DNA from: Lamellibrachia satsuma
Lineage: Eukaryota > Annelida > Polychaeta > Sabellida > Siboglinidae
Direction of reading: 5' to 3'
Assembly (NCBI GenBank): GCA_033239005.1
Contig: BSQZ01000041.1
Coordinates: forward strand, 744,501-808,500
DNA length: 64,000 nucleotides
The first letter of the stretch is position 1. The number at the start of each line of letters is the position of its first letter. Shown here one piece after another: positions 23,392-35,900 of the stretch. The position numbers and the translations under genes were made by a program. The notes beneath the pieces are model-generated. The model saw only the letters and a program-made list of their open reading frames with translations, ran no database searches and was not told the origin of the DNA.

Positions 23392-23647
23392 GTTTTGCGT
23401 CTCCGTAGGCGTAGCATGTTCTGCCTGGCGCAGATGGCTGGAAACTGTCGATGAATTCCATTGTAAACCATGCTCCAAATGTCACCATCTGGCTATCTTT
23501 ACAGTATGGATCAGGATATTCAATGAAAACAGTAACATTATTAAAGGAATATGAACCTTCAATAACAAACATTGTTTTTGACTCTAATCTATACTTTTCC
23601 TGGGCTGTGGCTTTGCACCCGATTACAGTAAACAAAATTAAATGCAT
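23392..23647 (-). CDS. Orphan first exon with signal peptide
   Basis: The ATG at 23647 starts MHLILFTVIGCKATA, a short hydrophobic signal-peptide-like stretch. About 70 residues follow with EYPDPYCKDSQMVTFGAW and TCYAYGD, and two Cys that could pair. The exon ends at a strong donor GTAAGC (23391-23386) in phase 1. No downstream exon is recognisable on the minus strand before the CXC pseudogene at 22882. It could be the 5' end of a secreted or membrane protein gene, a gene relic, or chance. A hAT transposon (23668-27362) is inserted 20 bp upstream of the ATG. Confidence 0.35.
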
Positions 23648-25027
23648 GCAAGTTCTGATGACTCCATCAGGGCGTTTTTTAACATACAAAGTGGGGGGCA
23701 ATGCCCCCCCAGCCCTTTCAATTGCCCCCCCAGTCAAACCAACTTGCCCCCCAATGCGTGCCCCATTCTCCTTAACCAGCCCCTTGTATTAATGTAGGTC
23801 TTAATTTGTATTCTTTTTGTTAGTGTGTTTTAGTTAGTTTTCATTGGTGGCAAATCAAAAAAGTTCCAAAGTTAAAGAAGGGCATTATGTCTACAAAAGA
23901 CCAATTTATTGATATGGGAATGTAATAGCATCATAGCAATAACAGTGACGTATTGCCGAATGGCTTCTTCATACAGTTCATGCGAAGAACTGAAAACGTT
24001 CTTTGGCATAGCCATACCATAGCCATAGAAGTGTTTACTTATTACGTCAGTGTTCCGGTTCTAGAATAGCTAATGATTATATATATGTAAACATGTGTAC
24101 CTGCATGTTACTGTTTGTTTCAATTGTGTATAATTCAACAAGACGTGCCATCACATTTTACATGATTGAGCCGCGTGCAATCCAGTTCTTTACAGTGATG
24201 TTGAAATAGCTGTTAACATAAACCGGTGTCCTGGCCGCGAAATTACGAAACGTACCCGGTATAGCACAGGCGAGACTAAACCACGCCCATTCGCTATTAC
24301 CACTGGTCGAGAGCGAGCGGGCGGGGATTAACGATGTATCAACAACCTGTCAGTCGGCTGTTTTTTTCTCAAATAATAAATAAACCTGGCAAAGTGTGTG
24401 TAGTGTCCAACGAAAGCAATTGGAAACGTTTAACAAATATCACAAAATAATCACATTTTAATAATGATCCCTCTTGTAGGTAAGATGATACAAACATCAT
24501 AACAGCCATAAACCTGTCAGGGTTGATTTTGATTAAGGCAAAAACCTAGCCAATTCATTCACCTCATCTTTGAAAAATCGAAATTTTAAGCATGGTAACT
24601 CAAATATGTATATTGTATACATACTAAACAAATAAACTTTAAAATGTATGAGTAGTTGATAGTGTTCTACATGTGAGATGGAAAGTTGGCGGTCAGCAGG
24701 GACTTCAACTTTGGAAAATTGTTACTCAAAAGTTGGTGATGCACATATTAACATAAAATGTAATCAACATTTGCACATGTCAGTTTTGGAAGTACCTATT
24801 TTCTATATTTTGATTTTTTATGTACTTAGCCAACCATTTCATTGATAGACGTGGTATACATGTTTTGTATTACTCTCTTTTCTGCCTTAAGCCTATATCT
24901 TCAGTATATTTATGTCTAGAGTCTAGAGCATGTCGCCGCTCGGATTGTAATTCAAATAGACATGCTTTTCCTGAGTTAGTTATTACATTTAACCATTTAA
25001 TTTGTCCAGGTCGATGTCCTGCCAGTC

Positions 25028-27108
25028 ATGCCTAAGAGAGACAGAAATGCAAAACGAAGACAAGAAGAGCTACAGAAATCTGCCGCAAAATGTCAACTCC
25101 TAGACACAATTTTTCGAAGCAGCCTCAATGCCAGAAATACCCACAATGCCGCCAGGGAACTATGATCCGTCCGCTGCCATCACATCTGATGACACTCCCA
25201 AAGATAAAGTGTACCACCAGTCATAGAGGTACTGCCTTCGTCGTGTTCTCGCCCAGTAACCAGTTCATCAAGCATCCATGATCCGTCCACTGCCACCACA
25301 CCTGACCACACTCCTGGCGACAAAGATCACCACCTTACCCAGACACTTGGAAACCGACAACGCAACTTCACACCAGAGGCCGTCAAGTTCCCGCACACCG
25401 ACCTACACAGGAATTCCTTTAACTATTGCAGATGTTGTCAACAAATTCCCCGAGCTTCGCTCATATTCGGCAAAGAAATGTGGCCGAACAAGGGCTCACA
25501 TTCTTTGCACAACATGTCAGGAGTATGAACAGATGGCAAAGAAAAGTTCTAAAAATGGCACTATGCCAATCGCAAGAGGCGTCAGGACGGACTGTAGTGA
25601 TAAGCTGGAAAGGGTCATTGACCATATGACCTCTGAACCGCACATGGCAGCTACAAGCAAGAAGAAGATGGACGAAGTCTGGGAAGAGTGCACAACGTCG
25701 CATCCATGGCTACGCGCACTCACTGCTTACAATAAGACTGCGAATGGGCGTCGACGTATACAACGACTGTGTAATCGAAACGGTCTCCGCCCGATTGTGG
25801 CCGATGCGATCTCTGGCTTGTTTGGCGTCGGACCATCTGTTGGCCACTGTGCGACAAAATGGCGCAGATGTGGAATGTGTTCCATTCACGCCCGCGTCTA
25901 GCAACCTACACTACATGGACCCGAACTACTACAAGCAGATGCTGGATGTCATATACGAACTAGAGAAAGTGCGTCTGTCTCAAATGTTCAACAGATGCAC
26001 GTGTGCAGATTGATGGCAGCTGTGACAGGCAAATGTTGGACCACAAGTTTGTAAGTGGACGGATGGCTAATAGTGATAGTAGCGGAACGAGTGTGTTCGT
26101 CGTCATGCATTCGCCAGAGAAGAACGGCTGAAGGCTGAAGCCAAAGGGTTTCTGAAAATCTGGAACCACCAACAGAAGTGGATCACCTCACTGATGGGCG
26201 ATATCCTGGAGATATTTGAAACACTCCAGAAGAAGTTGCAAAGGAGTGATTTGTTCATCAGCGATCTTGTCACTGTGACTGGCGCTGCCGTCAAGAAGTT
26301 GAGATTGATGAGGGATGGACTATTCCCGGGAAGAAGAGAGGAGAAAGAGAGTTGCCCAACCGATAGCACCAGTGAGGACCTAACACAGCGAAAGTCGAAC
26401 CACCAGTTCGTTTGTACGAACCGCCGTAATGCACGAGCAATCAGGCTGGAGGTCGTGCAAGCATCCCACGAATACCTCTCTGAACGCATCCACCCGGAGC
26501 AGGACGTCATCAAAGATATGAAGGGGTTGGTGATATCACGCAACCTGGGATCATTCGTTGAACATGGCGTGCGTGTCGTCAGGCGTCTTTTTCCAGACGA
26601 AGCCTCTGACTTTGCGGACGGGGCAGCCGAGCAATGTGAGAACATGATGATTGTGCCGTTCCTGCCTCATGGTTGTGATCTCGGTTGTAAGATGACTGTC
26701 AGATTGCGGCAACTTCTGTCAGTCACCACAGGTTCAGTTCAGAAGGTGTTGGCATCTCTGGCTTGCATGAGTCCACACTCTATGCAGACCGAAAGGATCG
26801 TGAGCCACCACAACCTTGTGGTCGACAATCACCGCACTAGCATGGGTGAGGACACGACAAACGCCCGCCTCATTGTGGCACTGAATGTTGTGGGCACCGC
26901 CTACTTTGACCATCGACCCGCTATCGTCAAATTCCTGGAGAAGACCAGAAGATGGGGGCTTCAGATTTGGACATCTACGGGCAGCGTGAATTCGTTAGGA
27001 AATTCACCCGCGAAACGGGGCTCGTCTAGTAAAATTGAGACAACGGTCAAACGTACTGACTTGCAAGTTGCTAGAGACGTGTTCTCTAACTACTGCATGA
27101 GTTTGTAA
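25028..27108 (+). pseudogene. hAT transposase, frameshifted and internally deleted
   Basis: The start is MPKRDRNAKRRQEEL at 25028. The frame at 25278-25901 holds a zinc-finger-like region (ILCTTCQEY, then HMTSEPH) and HPWLRALTAYN. A frame change leads to PASSNLHYMDPNYYKQML, then another to VQIDGSCDRQMLDHKF. The last frame, 26194-27108, has MGDILEIFETLQKKLQ and ends with the dimerisation-type region SPHSMQTERIVSHHN and NARLIVALNVVGTAY. The 'SphSm.tERivShhN' and 'aRL.vaLN' pattern is the hAT C-terminal dimerisation signature. The stretch between VQIDGS and MGDIL seems far too short for a full catalytic domain, so part of the core is deleted. It could not be autonomous. Confidence 0.8.
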
Positions 27109-27180
27109 TAAAAAATATTTCTGGGATATATGTGTAACATTAATTTTATACCGAGATGCAGTCGTCAGTGTGCAACCATA

Positions 27181-27181
<1 letters not shown>

Positions 27182-27236
<55 letters not shown>
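27182..27236. repeat. (AT)n microsatellite
   Basis: About 27 uninterrupted AT units lie in the 3' non-coding part of the hAT element. Confidence 0.97.
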
Positions 27237-27237
<1 letters not shown>

Positions 27238-27491
27238 CTTTCATACATTCCTAATGGTTATGTAAATAATCATTAATAATGCGTAAGCTGCCCTTTTTAA
27301 ACGTTTGGAGTGCCCTTTTAGGACATTGTCCCCCCAGTGAAAATTCATTAAAAAACGCCCTGGACTCCATGATGTTTTAGTGGTGTTAATTAGATCAAGC
27401 ATGGTAGAAAACCACACCATAGACACTAACATTTGCTTTCTAGCTCTAGTGATTAAGAAGTTACAGTTAAAATCGGGTGTCTGGCCTCTCG

Positions 27492-27650
27492 GACGCCATC
27501 TTGAATTCTGCGGTTAGCTCAAGGAGGATTCTTGGGGACTTTTAGTATCATAATCGAGACACTTTCAGGGACCTGTGGTGCAAAAACAGCCTTTTATTTT
27601 CAACTTTTAGGTTAGATGGTATTTTGGCTTAAAAGTCCTGGACTATGATG
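27492..27650 (+). repeat. Long inverted repeat, right copy
   Basis: This is the inverted partner of 19375-19523, with 42 identical nt at 27497-27538. Further right on the same strand is a LINE C-terminal fragment (28060-28620), so both copies have LINE sequence on their outer side. Confidence 0.85.
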
Positions 27651-28059
27651 CCCAAGCATGGTAGTCGGTACCAACTCTTACATTCATATCATATTTCATG
27701 ATTATCTTGTCGGTTGCAGGTTGACAGTAGAATATGTCATTCTGTTCTGAGTCAGCCTGGAGGGTAGGCGCATAATCAGCTACAAACGTGAATGCAGTGT
27801 GTGCGATGCAAATACATATATTGTCGCAAGGCGCTCTGTGTGAGCCTGGTTACACAAATGACCGCGATGTCAGTACAATTAGTTAACGATTCCTCCAAAT
27901 GTGATACTCCCATGCGTATATGACTATAACCGATATTTGCACCTCAACCATTAATAACACCAACTCATCCAGACCTTGAAATCGGTAAGCGAATTCAAGC
28001 TGCCACGGCTGCGTGTGGTTGTCTTGATTCCCGCGTTTCGTCTCAACATTATATAAAGA

Positions 28060-28620
28060 ATAGCACCAAATGCAAACTCTATATAGCAGCAGTCACTACA
28101 GCGCTTCTGTATTCTTTGGAAACCTGCACGCGCGTTGTACACAAAGCACATCTACAAATAAACAAGCGTGCAAACCGGACATCTGCATAAAATCCTTAAC
28201 ATCAAGTGGCAAGAAAGAATCCTTAACATCGAAGTCCTGAAAAAAGCGAACATGCCCAGTGTTGAAGCGTGAGGTGTGATGACGACTCCGTTACAGAGAC
28301 GTCCTGAACCGGCACCTCAAATCTGCTCAGATCAGTCCCAACACATGGGAACGTGAAGCCGGGAGCCGACCAGCTTGGCGAGCGAGGCTTCACGATCTCC
28401 CAAGGCTTGTGGACGCCCAAAGGGAACTTCACCTACCAACATAGAAGAAACACTCGCTGTGCCCACCTTTCCAACACAGACGCCTCCCATCTTTGGACCT
28501 GCCATCACTGCATGCATGCCTTCCGCTCCATTGCTGGGCTAGCCTCGCACATATCCAACACAAGACATCCCACAGTTACTCACTTGTCTTCGTCGACGAC
28601 GGACAGCCGGTGGTGATGAT
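28060..28620 (+). pseudogene. LINE reverse-transcriptase C-terminus with zinc finger
   Basis: In shifting plus frames it reads ALLYSLETC, KILNIKWQERILNIEVLKK and ANMPSVEA, then a CHHCMHAFRSIAGLASHI finger (C2H2-like) around 28500-28570. This is the end of an RTE/CR1-type LINE ORF ('rWqdritN.evL.ra.mpSiEa', 'C..C.r.f.s..GL.sH'). At least two frame changes are present. Confidence 0.7.
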
Positions 28621-30099
28621 GATAAGTGAGCTTGGCATATGCGACGTCCTTTGCCAAGGCGTTGTGAACGGCAAAACCAATGCCATGTTGGCGGGGTTCC
28701 TCGGATGGTGTACTACAATGTATGGTGTACTCAATTTCCTTGACGGATCCAATCTCTAGATAATTTGACGGGGTTCCTCGGAAGGCGTACCAGATTGTAT
28801 GGTGTACTCAAGTTCCTTGACGGATCCAGTCTCTATAGATAATTTGAAATTGTTTATTGCTTTCGGGAAAAATTAAACAAACATATTTATTTTTAAATGT
28901 TCATGCATGTTACAGTAAATGTTGTTGTTTGTGACTGGGAGACTTGAAACATGGTAGTATTATTGCTTGTTATTATGAAGCACTAGCATTCAATCGATTC
29001 AATGTTAACTCATTATAAATTTAACGAAATGAAAGCTTAGTGAATCCACACACAAAAACAACAAATGGGAATACCAATTAGTATCACACAAAGACCTGCC
29101 TATGCACTATAGGGCGATTCACACTATATACAGTTAATAACATATATACAGTCTAACAAACTTCATACATATAATTAGTTAATACATTTCGACTTTGTCA
29201 TTATTTACATTGTGTGGTTTTTGTCCGGGGGGAAGGGGCTTAGTTTTGTCCTGGATTCGGCACGTGGGAATAATAGTTGTCCTGAACAGGTCTCCAGTGA
29301 GGAGTAATGTCATACTAATGTCACATTTACAACGACTTATTTCACCATAATTTTCGCTGGTTGGCCTCTCACAAAAATTCTCAGACATCACCGAAGTTAT
29401 TGATTCCGGAAAATGACGTGCGCGTCTACGGAAAATTAAGTGCGCGTCTATGCCATGGCGAGGTGTTCTTCCGTGACCGTGCGAGCAGTGCCAGTGGCAG
29501 CTAGTGCAGTGGCGGAACACGTCTGGACATGTTGCACTCATATTTACTACGTTCCGTATTACGGTAAACAAATCAACACCGATCGTGCGTTGTTACTGTA
29601 AATGTTGCTAGAACAGAATAGTACTGCGACAGTTAAATAAATAAGCCAAACAACACCAAATTCCTAAGTTAATCCCAAATCCCGCCAACCGCCGGAGCTC
29701 TGATACCTTGACGCCGATTGGTTACAGATGTGAAACGTCATGTGTACTTCATGAATATTCTACATTCGCAAACAATTGTTATAAATCATCAAATCGATTA
29801 AATATTGAGGTTAGCAAAGTGAACATTAATAAGCACAATATAAATAGGCACGTCGTTGTGATCAATGATTAAATCTTATTACATAATTAGTAAACGTCAC
29901 TTTATGTCCCTAATTAACATTCGTACTTTTCCGTGACGGGATTCCCTTCGACATTTTGAGTATTAAGACGGTGTAAAACCAGCTTTCAGATATTTGGTCA
30001 AGCCATGCGTTATGTAATATTGTTATCTAATTTATATAATATAATATTGCGGGCTGACGTGCAAATATCGGTTATAGTCATATATGTGTGTGGGAATAC
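28621..30099. other. Gene-free stretch
   Basis: AT-rich, with an imperfect local duplication at about 28690-28850 ('gcggggttcctcgga', 'ttccttgacggatcc'). A 130-codon minus-strand frame (29571-29179) has no recognisable domain and was not accepted as a gene. Confidence 0.5.
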
Positions 30100-30190
30100 C
30101 ACCTGTGACGTCATTCTGTGCCTATTAGATATGGCGGCGCGAATCCGAACAAATCACGTGACCATCTTGCTTTGTGATCCCAGTTTGCAG
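30100..30190 (+). promoter_or_regulatory. Candidate UBAP2L promoter and first non-coding exon
   Basis: A short CpG-richer patch contains ATGGCGGCG (YY1-like, 30131) and TCACGTGAC (E-box, 30154-30162), then TTTGCAG followed by a donor-like GTAATG at 30191. The coding start at 32826 lies in an exon with a strong acceptor, so at least one upstream non-coding exon must exist; this is my best candidate. No transcript evidence is available. Confidence 0.3.
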
Positions 30191-31083
30191 GTAATGTGGT
30201 CGGAGTTATGTCGAAAATTGTATTAGTTACTGAATTCATAAATAAGTAATATCCATATTTTTATGAAGTATATATATTATAGATTTAATAATTGGGAAAC
30301 ATAATGGTATATTTCCAGTAATTGAAATACATTATATCTTTGTTTTAATGGAAAATTCAGCATGGCGTCACATGGCACGGAAATTCTTGTTTTTGTTCGT
30401 CGGTTCCGCGTAGAAACGTTGTAAATCCGGTTGTTTTGAGAGATTCGCCATCCAACCTTCATTTTTCGGGAACAGCACTAGTGTGATTGTGAATAGGTAT
30501 CCACATATCAGCAAAAATGTAGGTTTTGCAAGCTAGTCTGTATAATACGACGTAAAATAACGAGTTTCGTTAACTAGTGGCAGTGCAGCGGCCAGCGCTA
30601 CAATTGACAATATACGATCGAAATGGCAACAACGCAAAACAGGCATCATTTGGCATAAAAATTACATTATTAGTTGTTTGGGTTGTCTGTGTAATATTTC
30701 AAGCTGTCAGCAATGCTGTTACTTGTGAATGTAAAGATCACAACGACTCCAGTGTTTGACAGCCTATTCGCAACGGCTTCCTCTTTGAGGAACTAAAAAG
30801 GTAGTCAGGTCAAACAGTACATGCATCTCTAAGGCTCGTCATAGACAGACAAAGCGGATTGAGTGTAAACATGTATACATGCATATGTAGTTTATTAGCA
30901 ACACAAGTTGGTTGAAACCTAAATCATTTCGCAACCATATAAATTGGGGCATCTGCTTAAAAGATGTGCAACAAACCAAAACTGAGCTCACTGCACCCCT
31001 AGCGGGTACTTGGCGTATATGTTAGGTTGTGATACCTAGCCAATACGTATCGTGCAGAAAAAATCTGCGGCATACCGGTAACA

Positions 31084-32254
31084 CAGTGCAACACGCTTAT
31101 AACGAATTGACGAATATAACAAAACAATTTCTTACGTACGGAATTTGTTCCTATCTTTACCATTATAAGCATACACGCATATTACGAACACAGGTATAGC
31201 GAATTCACAGTTATTACGAACACGTTTTCCCGAACAAATTTCACCGTATAAAAAATTTCTGTCCAACTGAAAATCGCCCGGTTGTTCGCAAATACTTCCC
31301 GTCTGTGACCTGGAATCCATGCTGTGGCCGCGCAGAGTGCCAGTGACAAAGTAACTAGGTCAATGAGGGAAGTCATCAAAGGTGATTGTTAGCTGCCCAC
31401 TAAGCTATGTTTAAATAAACATTGGTGCATGTAAAAGTGTGAACTACATATAATGTACTCAGCTTATGTGAGCTGATTACAGAATCGCTTTTATTTCATC
31501 ATCGAATCGATTACAGTAAGCAAAGACAGATTTCACACATTTTGTTTGTACAGCGTCTTTGATACAGACTTTGTTACGACAGCTGGGATATGTGATTCTG
31601 TATAAATAGGCCCGTTTAAAAGGTGTTAATCAGATGACTATTTGAATGCCATACTGTTCATGCCGATTTACAATGCCAGGTCAGAAACGCAAGTGCTTAG
31701 ATCTAGAGGCTAAAATTGCCATCATTCGGTCCATTGATGATGGACGAATAAAGTCCGCTGTGGCAGAACAAAACGGCATCACTACTAGTTCCCTAAGCAC
31801 AATCTTGAAGAATCGCGATAAACTTCTACAGCAGTGGGAGACAAATGCCAGCCCCCGAAGAAAATGAATTAGACTGTATCCATTCGATCAAGTAGAGGCA
31901 GCACTCTTCAAGTGGTTTTGTGACATCCGTACTGTAGTTACCATGGCTCCATCCCGCCACAGTTCGTGTTTTAGTGTGCTTGGATGCGGTGTGCTCGCCA
32001 TGTGTTTACGTCATATTTTGTTACTTTTTCACAGATGGTGGACTGCCGTGTTATGCTATAACTACACTTCATATTAACATTTGTAACTGTTTAATGTGCC
32101 ATCTAAATAAATGTTACACAACAAAATATCTTTGTGTTTGATAGACACCTGGCGAATAGTTTAAAATGTGTCACATACAACACTGCCACCTAGTGGGTAA
32201 ACGCGTACACACATATGACGAATTCACGGATATAACGAACTCGTTAGCTACCCA
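31084..32254 (+). mobile_element. Deleted pogo/Tigger-like element
   Basis: The left end begins 'cagtgcaacacgcttataac'. The right side has 'gatataacgaactcgtta'. Both show the 'cgttataac' type terminal sequence of Tigger elements. It encloses the N-terminal DNA-binding region of a CENP-B/pogo transposase (31673-31935), while the DDE domain is missing. The ends are approximate. Confidence 0.5.
31673..31935 (+). pseudogene. CENP-B/Tigger N-terminal helix-turn-helix fragment
   Basis: MPGQKRKCLDLEAKIAIIRS, then GITTSSLSTILKNRDKLL, is the psq/CENP-B N-terminal helix-turn-helix. After a TGA at 31865 the same frame continues with the start of the second DNA-binding module (YPFDQVEAALFKWFCDIR). Then homology stops. 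In Tigger elements this region binds the terminal repeats and a DDE catalytic domain follows. Here only about 85 codons remain. Confidence 0.8.
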
Positions 32255-32770
32255 CAAAGGTGTCTGTCACAACGCATGAGCTTCACAAAAGTCTGCACAT
32301 CGTCCCAAGTAGCGATGTCTTGCAGACTTTTTGTTAGGCTCATACATATGCCTAACAAAACAAGATGGCAACTCTATAAAACGATATCATGAAGTTTTTT
32401 TTTGGATGGCAAGGACAAGTGATAGAAACAGTGACCTGTGACCAATCGGATAAAAATCATCTGAAACTTTGGTGGCTCATCATCCCAGCATAATATGACA
32501 ACTTGTGGCCCGAACTGGCCCGACAGTCCAAAAAAGGCAGTGGGCCAGTGTTAATGTTGAGGCCTGCAAATATCTACCTTATACTCCACTGTGTTTCTAC
32601 TGTATTGTCACAATTCATAACAACATTTCCGTTATAATTATATAGTACCTGTCAGAAGTAGTAGTAATGTTTTGTTATATATTGGGAAACTAATATCAAC
32701 CGTAGCCAGCTTAGTTACCAGTCAACAGCATCTTTTGTCTATACATTTAACATTGTTTTTTTTTTTTCAG

Positions 32771-32933
32771 ATTCCTCTTTTGTACATAACTGTTTTGTAT
32801 ATATACATACATATATATACTGTATATGATGAGCACTACACGTGCTGCCAGACCCAGCAGGCAGAAAAACACCACACCACAGCATGCACAGAGTTCAAAG
32901 TCCGACGGGCAGCTCCCAAATATGAAGAATCAG
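32771..32933 (+). CDS. UBAP2L: UBAP2L exon 1 (start codon)
   Basis: The acceptor (T)nCAG ends at 32770, so a 5' non-coding exon must precede it. The coding part starts at 32826 (MMSTTRAARPSRQK); the first of two adjacent ATGs is chosen, as in vertebrates. The donor GTAATT is at 32934, phase 0. Confidence 0.85.
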
Positions 32934-35900
32934 GTAATTTTTTTATTAACTTTAATTTTTTAACTCTGCTGTCATAGGATGGATGATGTCAATGCATCTA
33001 TGGTTACTATGCTTCCATGCCCCTGTTAATGTAGAAAATAAAAAAATCTGAAAGTATTCTGTTATGTTTACATATGTCCCTATGGTGTGTTTGCTGTGTT
33101 TGCACTAACACACCAAAGGGAAATATGTTCACATGTCCTTATGGTGTGTTTGCTGTGTTTACACTAACACACCAAAGGGAAATATGTAAATATAACAGAA
33201 TACTTCAAGATTTCTACTAGTTTTCTGCATAGCAAAAGCTTAGCAATTATGCCTTTATTTGGTGTTGTCTACTTTTACATTTTCGTTTTGACCTCATTGA
33301 TCAGATACTTAAGGTCTTTCCTCAATAAATTTTTTTGCTTTAAAAGTCCTTCCTGAATTAGTTCGTTCTCGTTTTAAAATAATTAAATAAATGCTTGTCC
33401 AAAAAAATTAGCACTTGCAGCAACCGTGTCATAGGCACTTTAAACTATTCATGTGCTTTACTAGCTCACTACTAGCTACTGGTAGCTCGCTACTAGCTAC
33501 TGCTACCAACATTTCAGCATAGAGTATTTCTAATTAAACTTAACTTGTATGCTCTATGCTGATCCACCTTAGGATTCACTCGACTAGAGATAATTGTTTA
33601 TAATCAAAGTTCTGTGTTTCCTTTTAGCCAACAGCAGAACAAATGCGCATTGCACAGATGACTTCTGGATGTGATGAGGACCCAGAAATTAAGAAGAAAA
33701 TAAACCAGGTTTGTAAATATGTTGATAAAAACTAACTTACTTTTATGGCACACAATCAGCAATGCTTTTACGTTACAGAGCTGCCATCATGTAGAGATGG
33801 TGTGTCAACTGTATGCGATGTGGCACTTTATATCTTGAATTTTGTGCTTTTGTAGTGTGCACTCATATGTCATGTTTAACAATATTTGTAGAAATTGGTA
33901 TTCCTGGTAATTTGGTAATTTATTACTAGCTATGCTACAAATACCTGGGAATAAGGAAAACTCCATAGAAAAGCCCATAGTGAGTTGTGAAACTGGTTAT
34001 GGTGTGTAGAAATATTGTATTGGGATTTGTAAGTTTTTTGTATTATTTTTTATATTAAAAGCATTATTATGAAGTAAAAAGTGACCCAGTATTAATATTA
34101 TTTAAATAAACTCTGCCTGTTGACAGATAATAGAGTTGACTGGTCGGACGACAGATGATGCGCTGGTTGCACTCCATGACTGCGACTACGATCTCAATGG
34201 GGCAGTCGAACAGCTACTGGAAAATGAAAACGACCAGGTAAGTTAACTTATTTTATGCATAACTTATTTTTATGTATATTGTGTTTTTAAGCCTGAAATA
34301 ACAGTATTTGTTTGGCTGTTACTTCCCACAAGTTTTGAAAATGTGTTCTAGTTCAAATTGTGTTTTAATTCCAATGAGTAAAATGAGGACGGTGTGTAAC
34401 TAAATGTAAACTTGTCATTGGAATAACAAATTGAGAATTTAGATGTATTTTTTACTTATATGACTTATTTGATCTAACATTTGTTGCAAGCAAAAATTTT
34501 CACCAATATAGCTACTATGATTGGAATTTTATTCCGATAAAAATGTTTGTAATGAGTATTTCCCACTGTGCTACTGTGACATGGACACTCTTCTTCAGAG
34601 GCAACGTGGTGACATAAGGTGGGGGTTCTCACCAAACTGGGGGACCCCAATTCCGGGGGTCCTCAGCAAACATGCAAAAATATTTTAGAATGGCACTTGT
34701 GAAACACAAACCTGGGGGATCCTCAGCGAGAAGGCGGAAATTTTGGGAGGCCTTGTGTGAGAAAGTTTGGGAACCCCTGATGTTGGGGGGACTCAATGGA
34801 GGAGAGTTTTGAACTGGTACAAGTTCTTAAAAAAATTTTACAGGGGGAGTGGAAGGAAGCTGGGAAGAAGAAAAAGAGTCAGTTGATATCGAAGCTGAAC
34901 TCAACGCCGGTCATAGATACGAAGGACGGCAAGATGGACCGAGACAATAGAGCAACAGACTGCATGAACGAACGGGGCGGAGATTGGGCACCCCGGGGCA
35001 GACGGGGCGACAGCAGGGCACCCCCGCGGTTTAGAGGTACAATTCTTACATTTTAAAGCAATTGAATGTGGGTCGAATTGAGACCACCTTGTGCACTTGT
35101 CAGATGCTTAACCCTGGAAGTGACCACTGGGTCGAATTCGGCCCACACAAGAAGTGCGAAAAGCTTTCCGGCCGATTTTGGTATCACTCTGTAGGAACAA
35201 TTTTCGTTTCCATCACCAGTGCCTCACATGGGAACAAATGGTATCCTTGGAAAGCTGAATCGCTCTTCGTTCTGATTCATATTTTTTACGAGCATAGTCA
35301 ATGATAGCTAATGACTATTTAGATTACAAAACACGTGCCCACATTTGGCTGCTTTTAATACGCTTCGCAAAATAAATTTACGTTTCCATTCATAGTATCT
35401 AAATATGTAACATGTTATACCTTTGGAAAGCTCTATGATTGGCCTATTCAAATACATGTGAATGAGCGACCAGGCTATTATATGGAGCGAATGAGCATCA
35501 TCGTTACAAACACATGTTGTCTGGGCCATCTGAGCTTTTTATTTACTAGTCCGCCACTTTGTTTTCTCACTTTGTTCTGTGTCAGTTCACTTTAGGCCGG
35601 ATTACTTAAAGTTTCCGTGTCAGAATTTTTGAGGTAAATATCAGCAAGTTGCCGTCGCTATATCCGCTTTGACAGCCCGCTCTGCCATGGTAAATAATGC
35701 GGGACCAATGGGCCTGTCTGAATTGGCATAGCCAGGTTTCAAAAAAATCACAAAAATAAAAGTTCTCAACATGTTTGTTTCATTTTTGTTTTATTTTGTA
35801 GCTAATATGTATGGCTACATTTTTTCAATTGGACAGCCACTTAGTAATTATCTAGTAATGGAGAAAACTTGAAATGAAATTAAAATAGTAATAGCACCAT

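Larger units (their letters stand above)
23668..27362 (+). mobile_element. hAT transposon with perfect 8-bp target duplication
   Basis: The terminal inverted repeats begin CAGGGCGTTTTTTAA at 23668 and end TTAAAAAACGCCCTG at 27362. Further in, 'gtggggggca' and 'tgtccccccag' also pair. The flanks GACTCCAT (23660-23667) and GACTCCAT (27363-27370) are identical, the 8-bp duplication diagnostic of hAT. The element is 3,695 bp and carries a plus-strand transposase relic (25028-27108). Identical flanks suggest a fairly recent insertion, although the coding region is broken. Confidence 0.93.

Noticed and set aside
29179..29571. 130-codon minus-strand frame
   Set aside because: No domain, no convincing splice or promoter signals and an unremarkable composition.
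30577..30759. 60-codon frame with a hydrophobic segment
   Set aside because: Too short, no context and no homology recognised. Hydrophobic stretches are common in AT-rich random frames.
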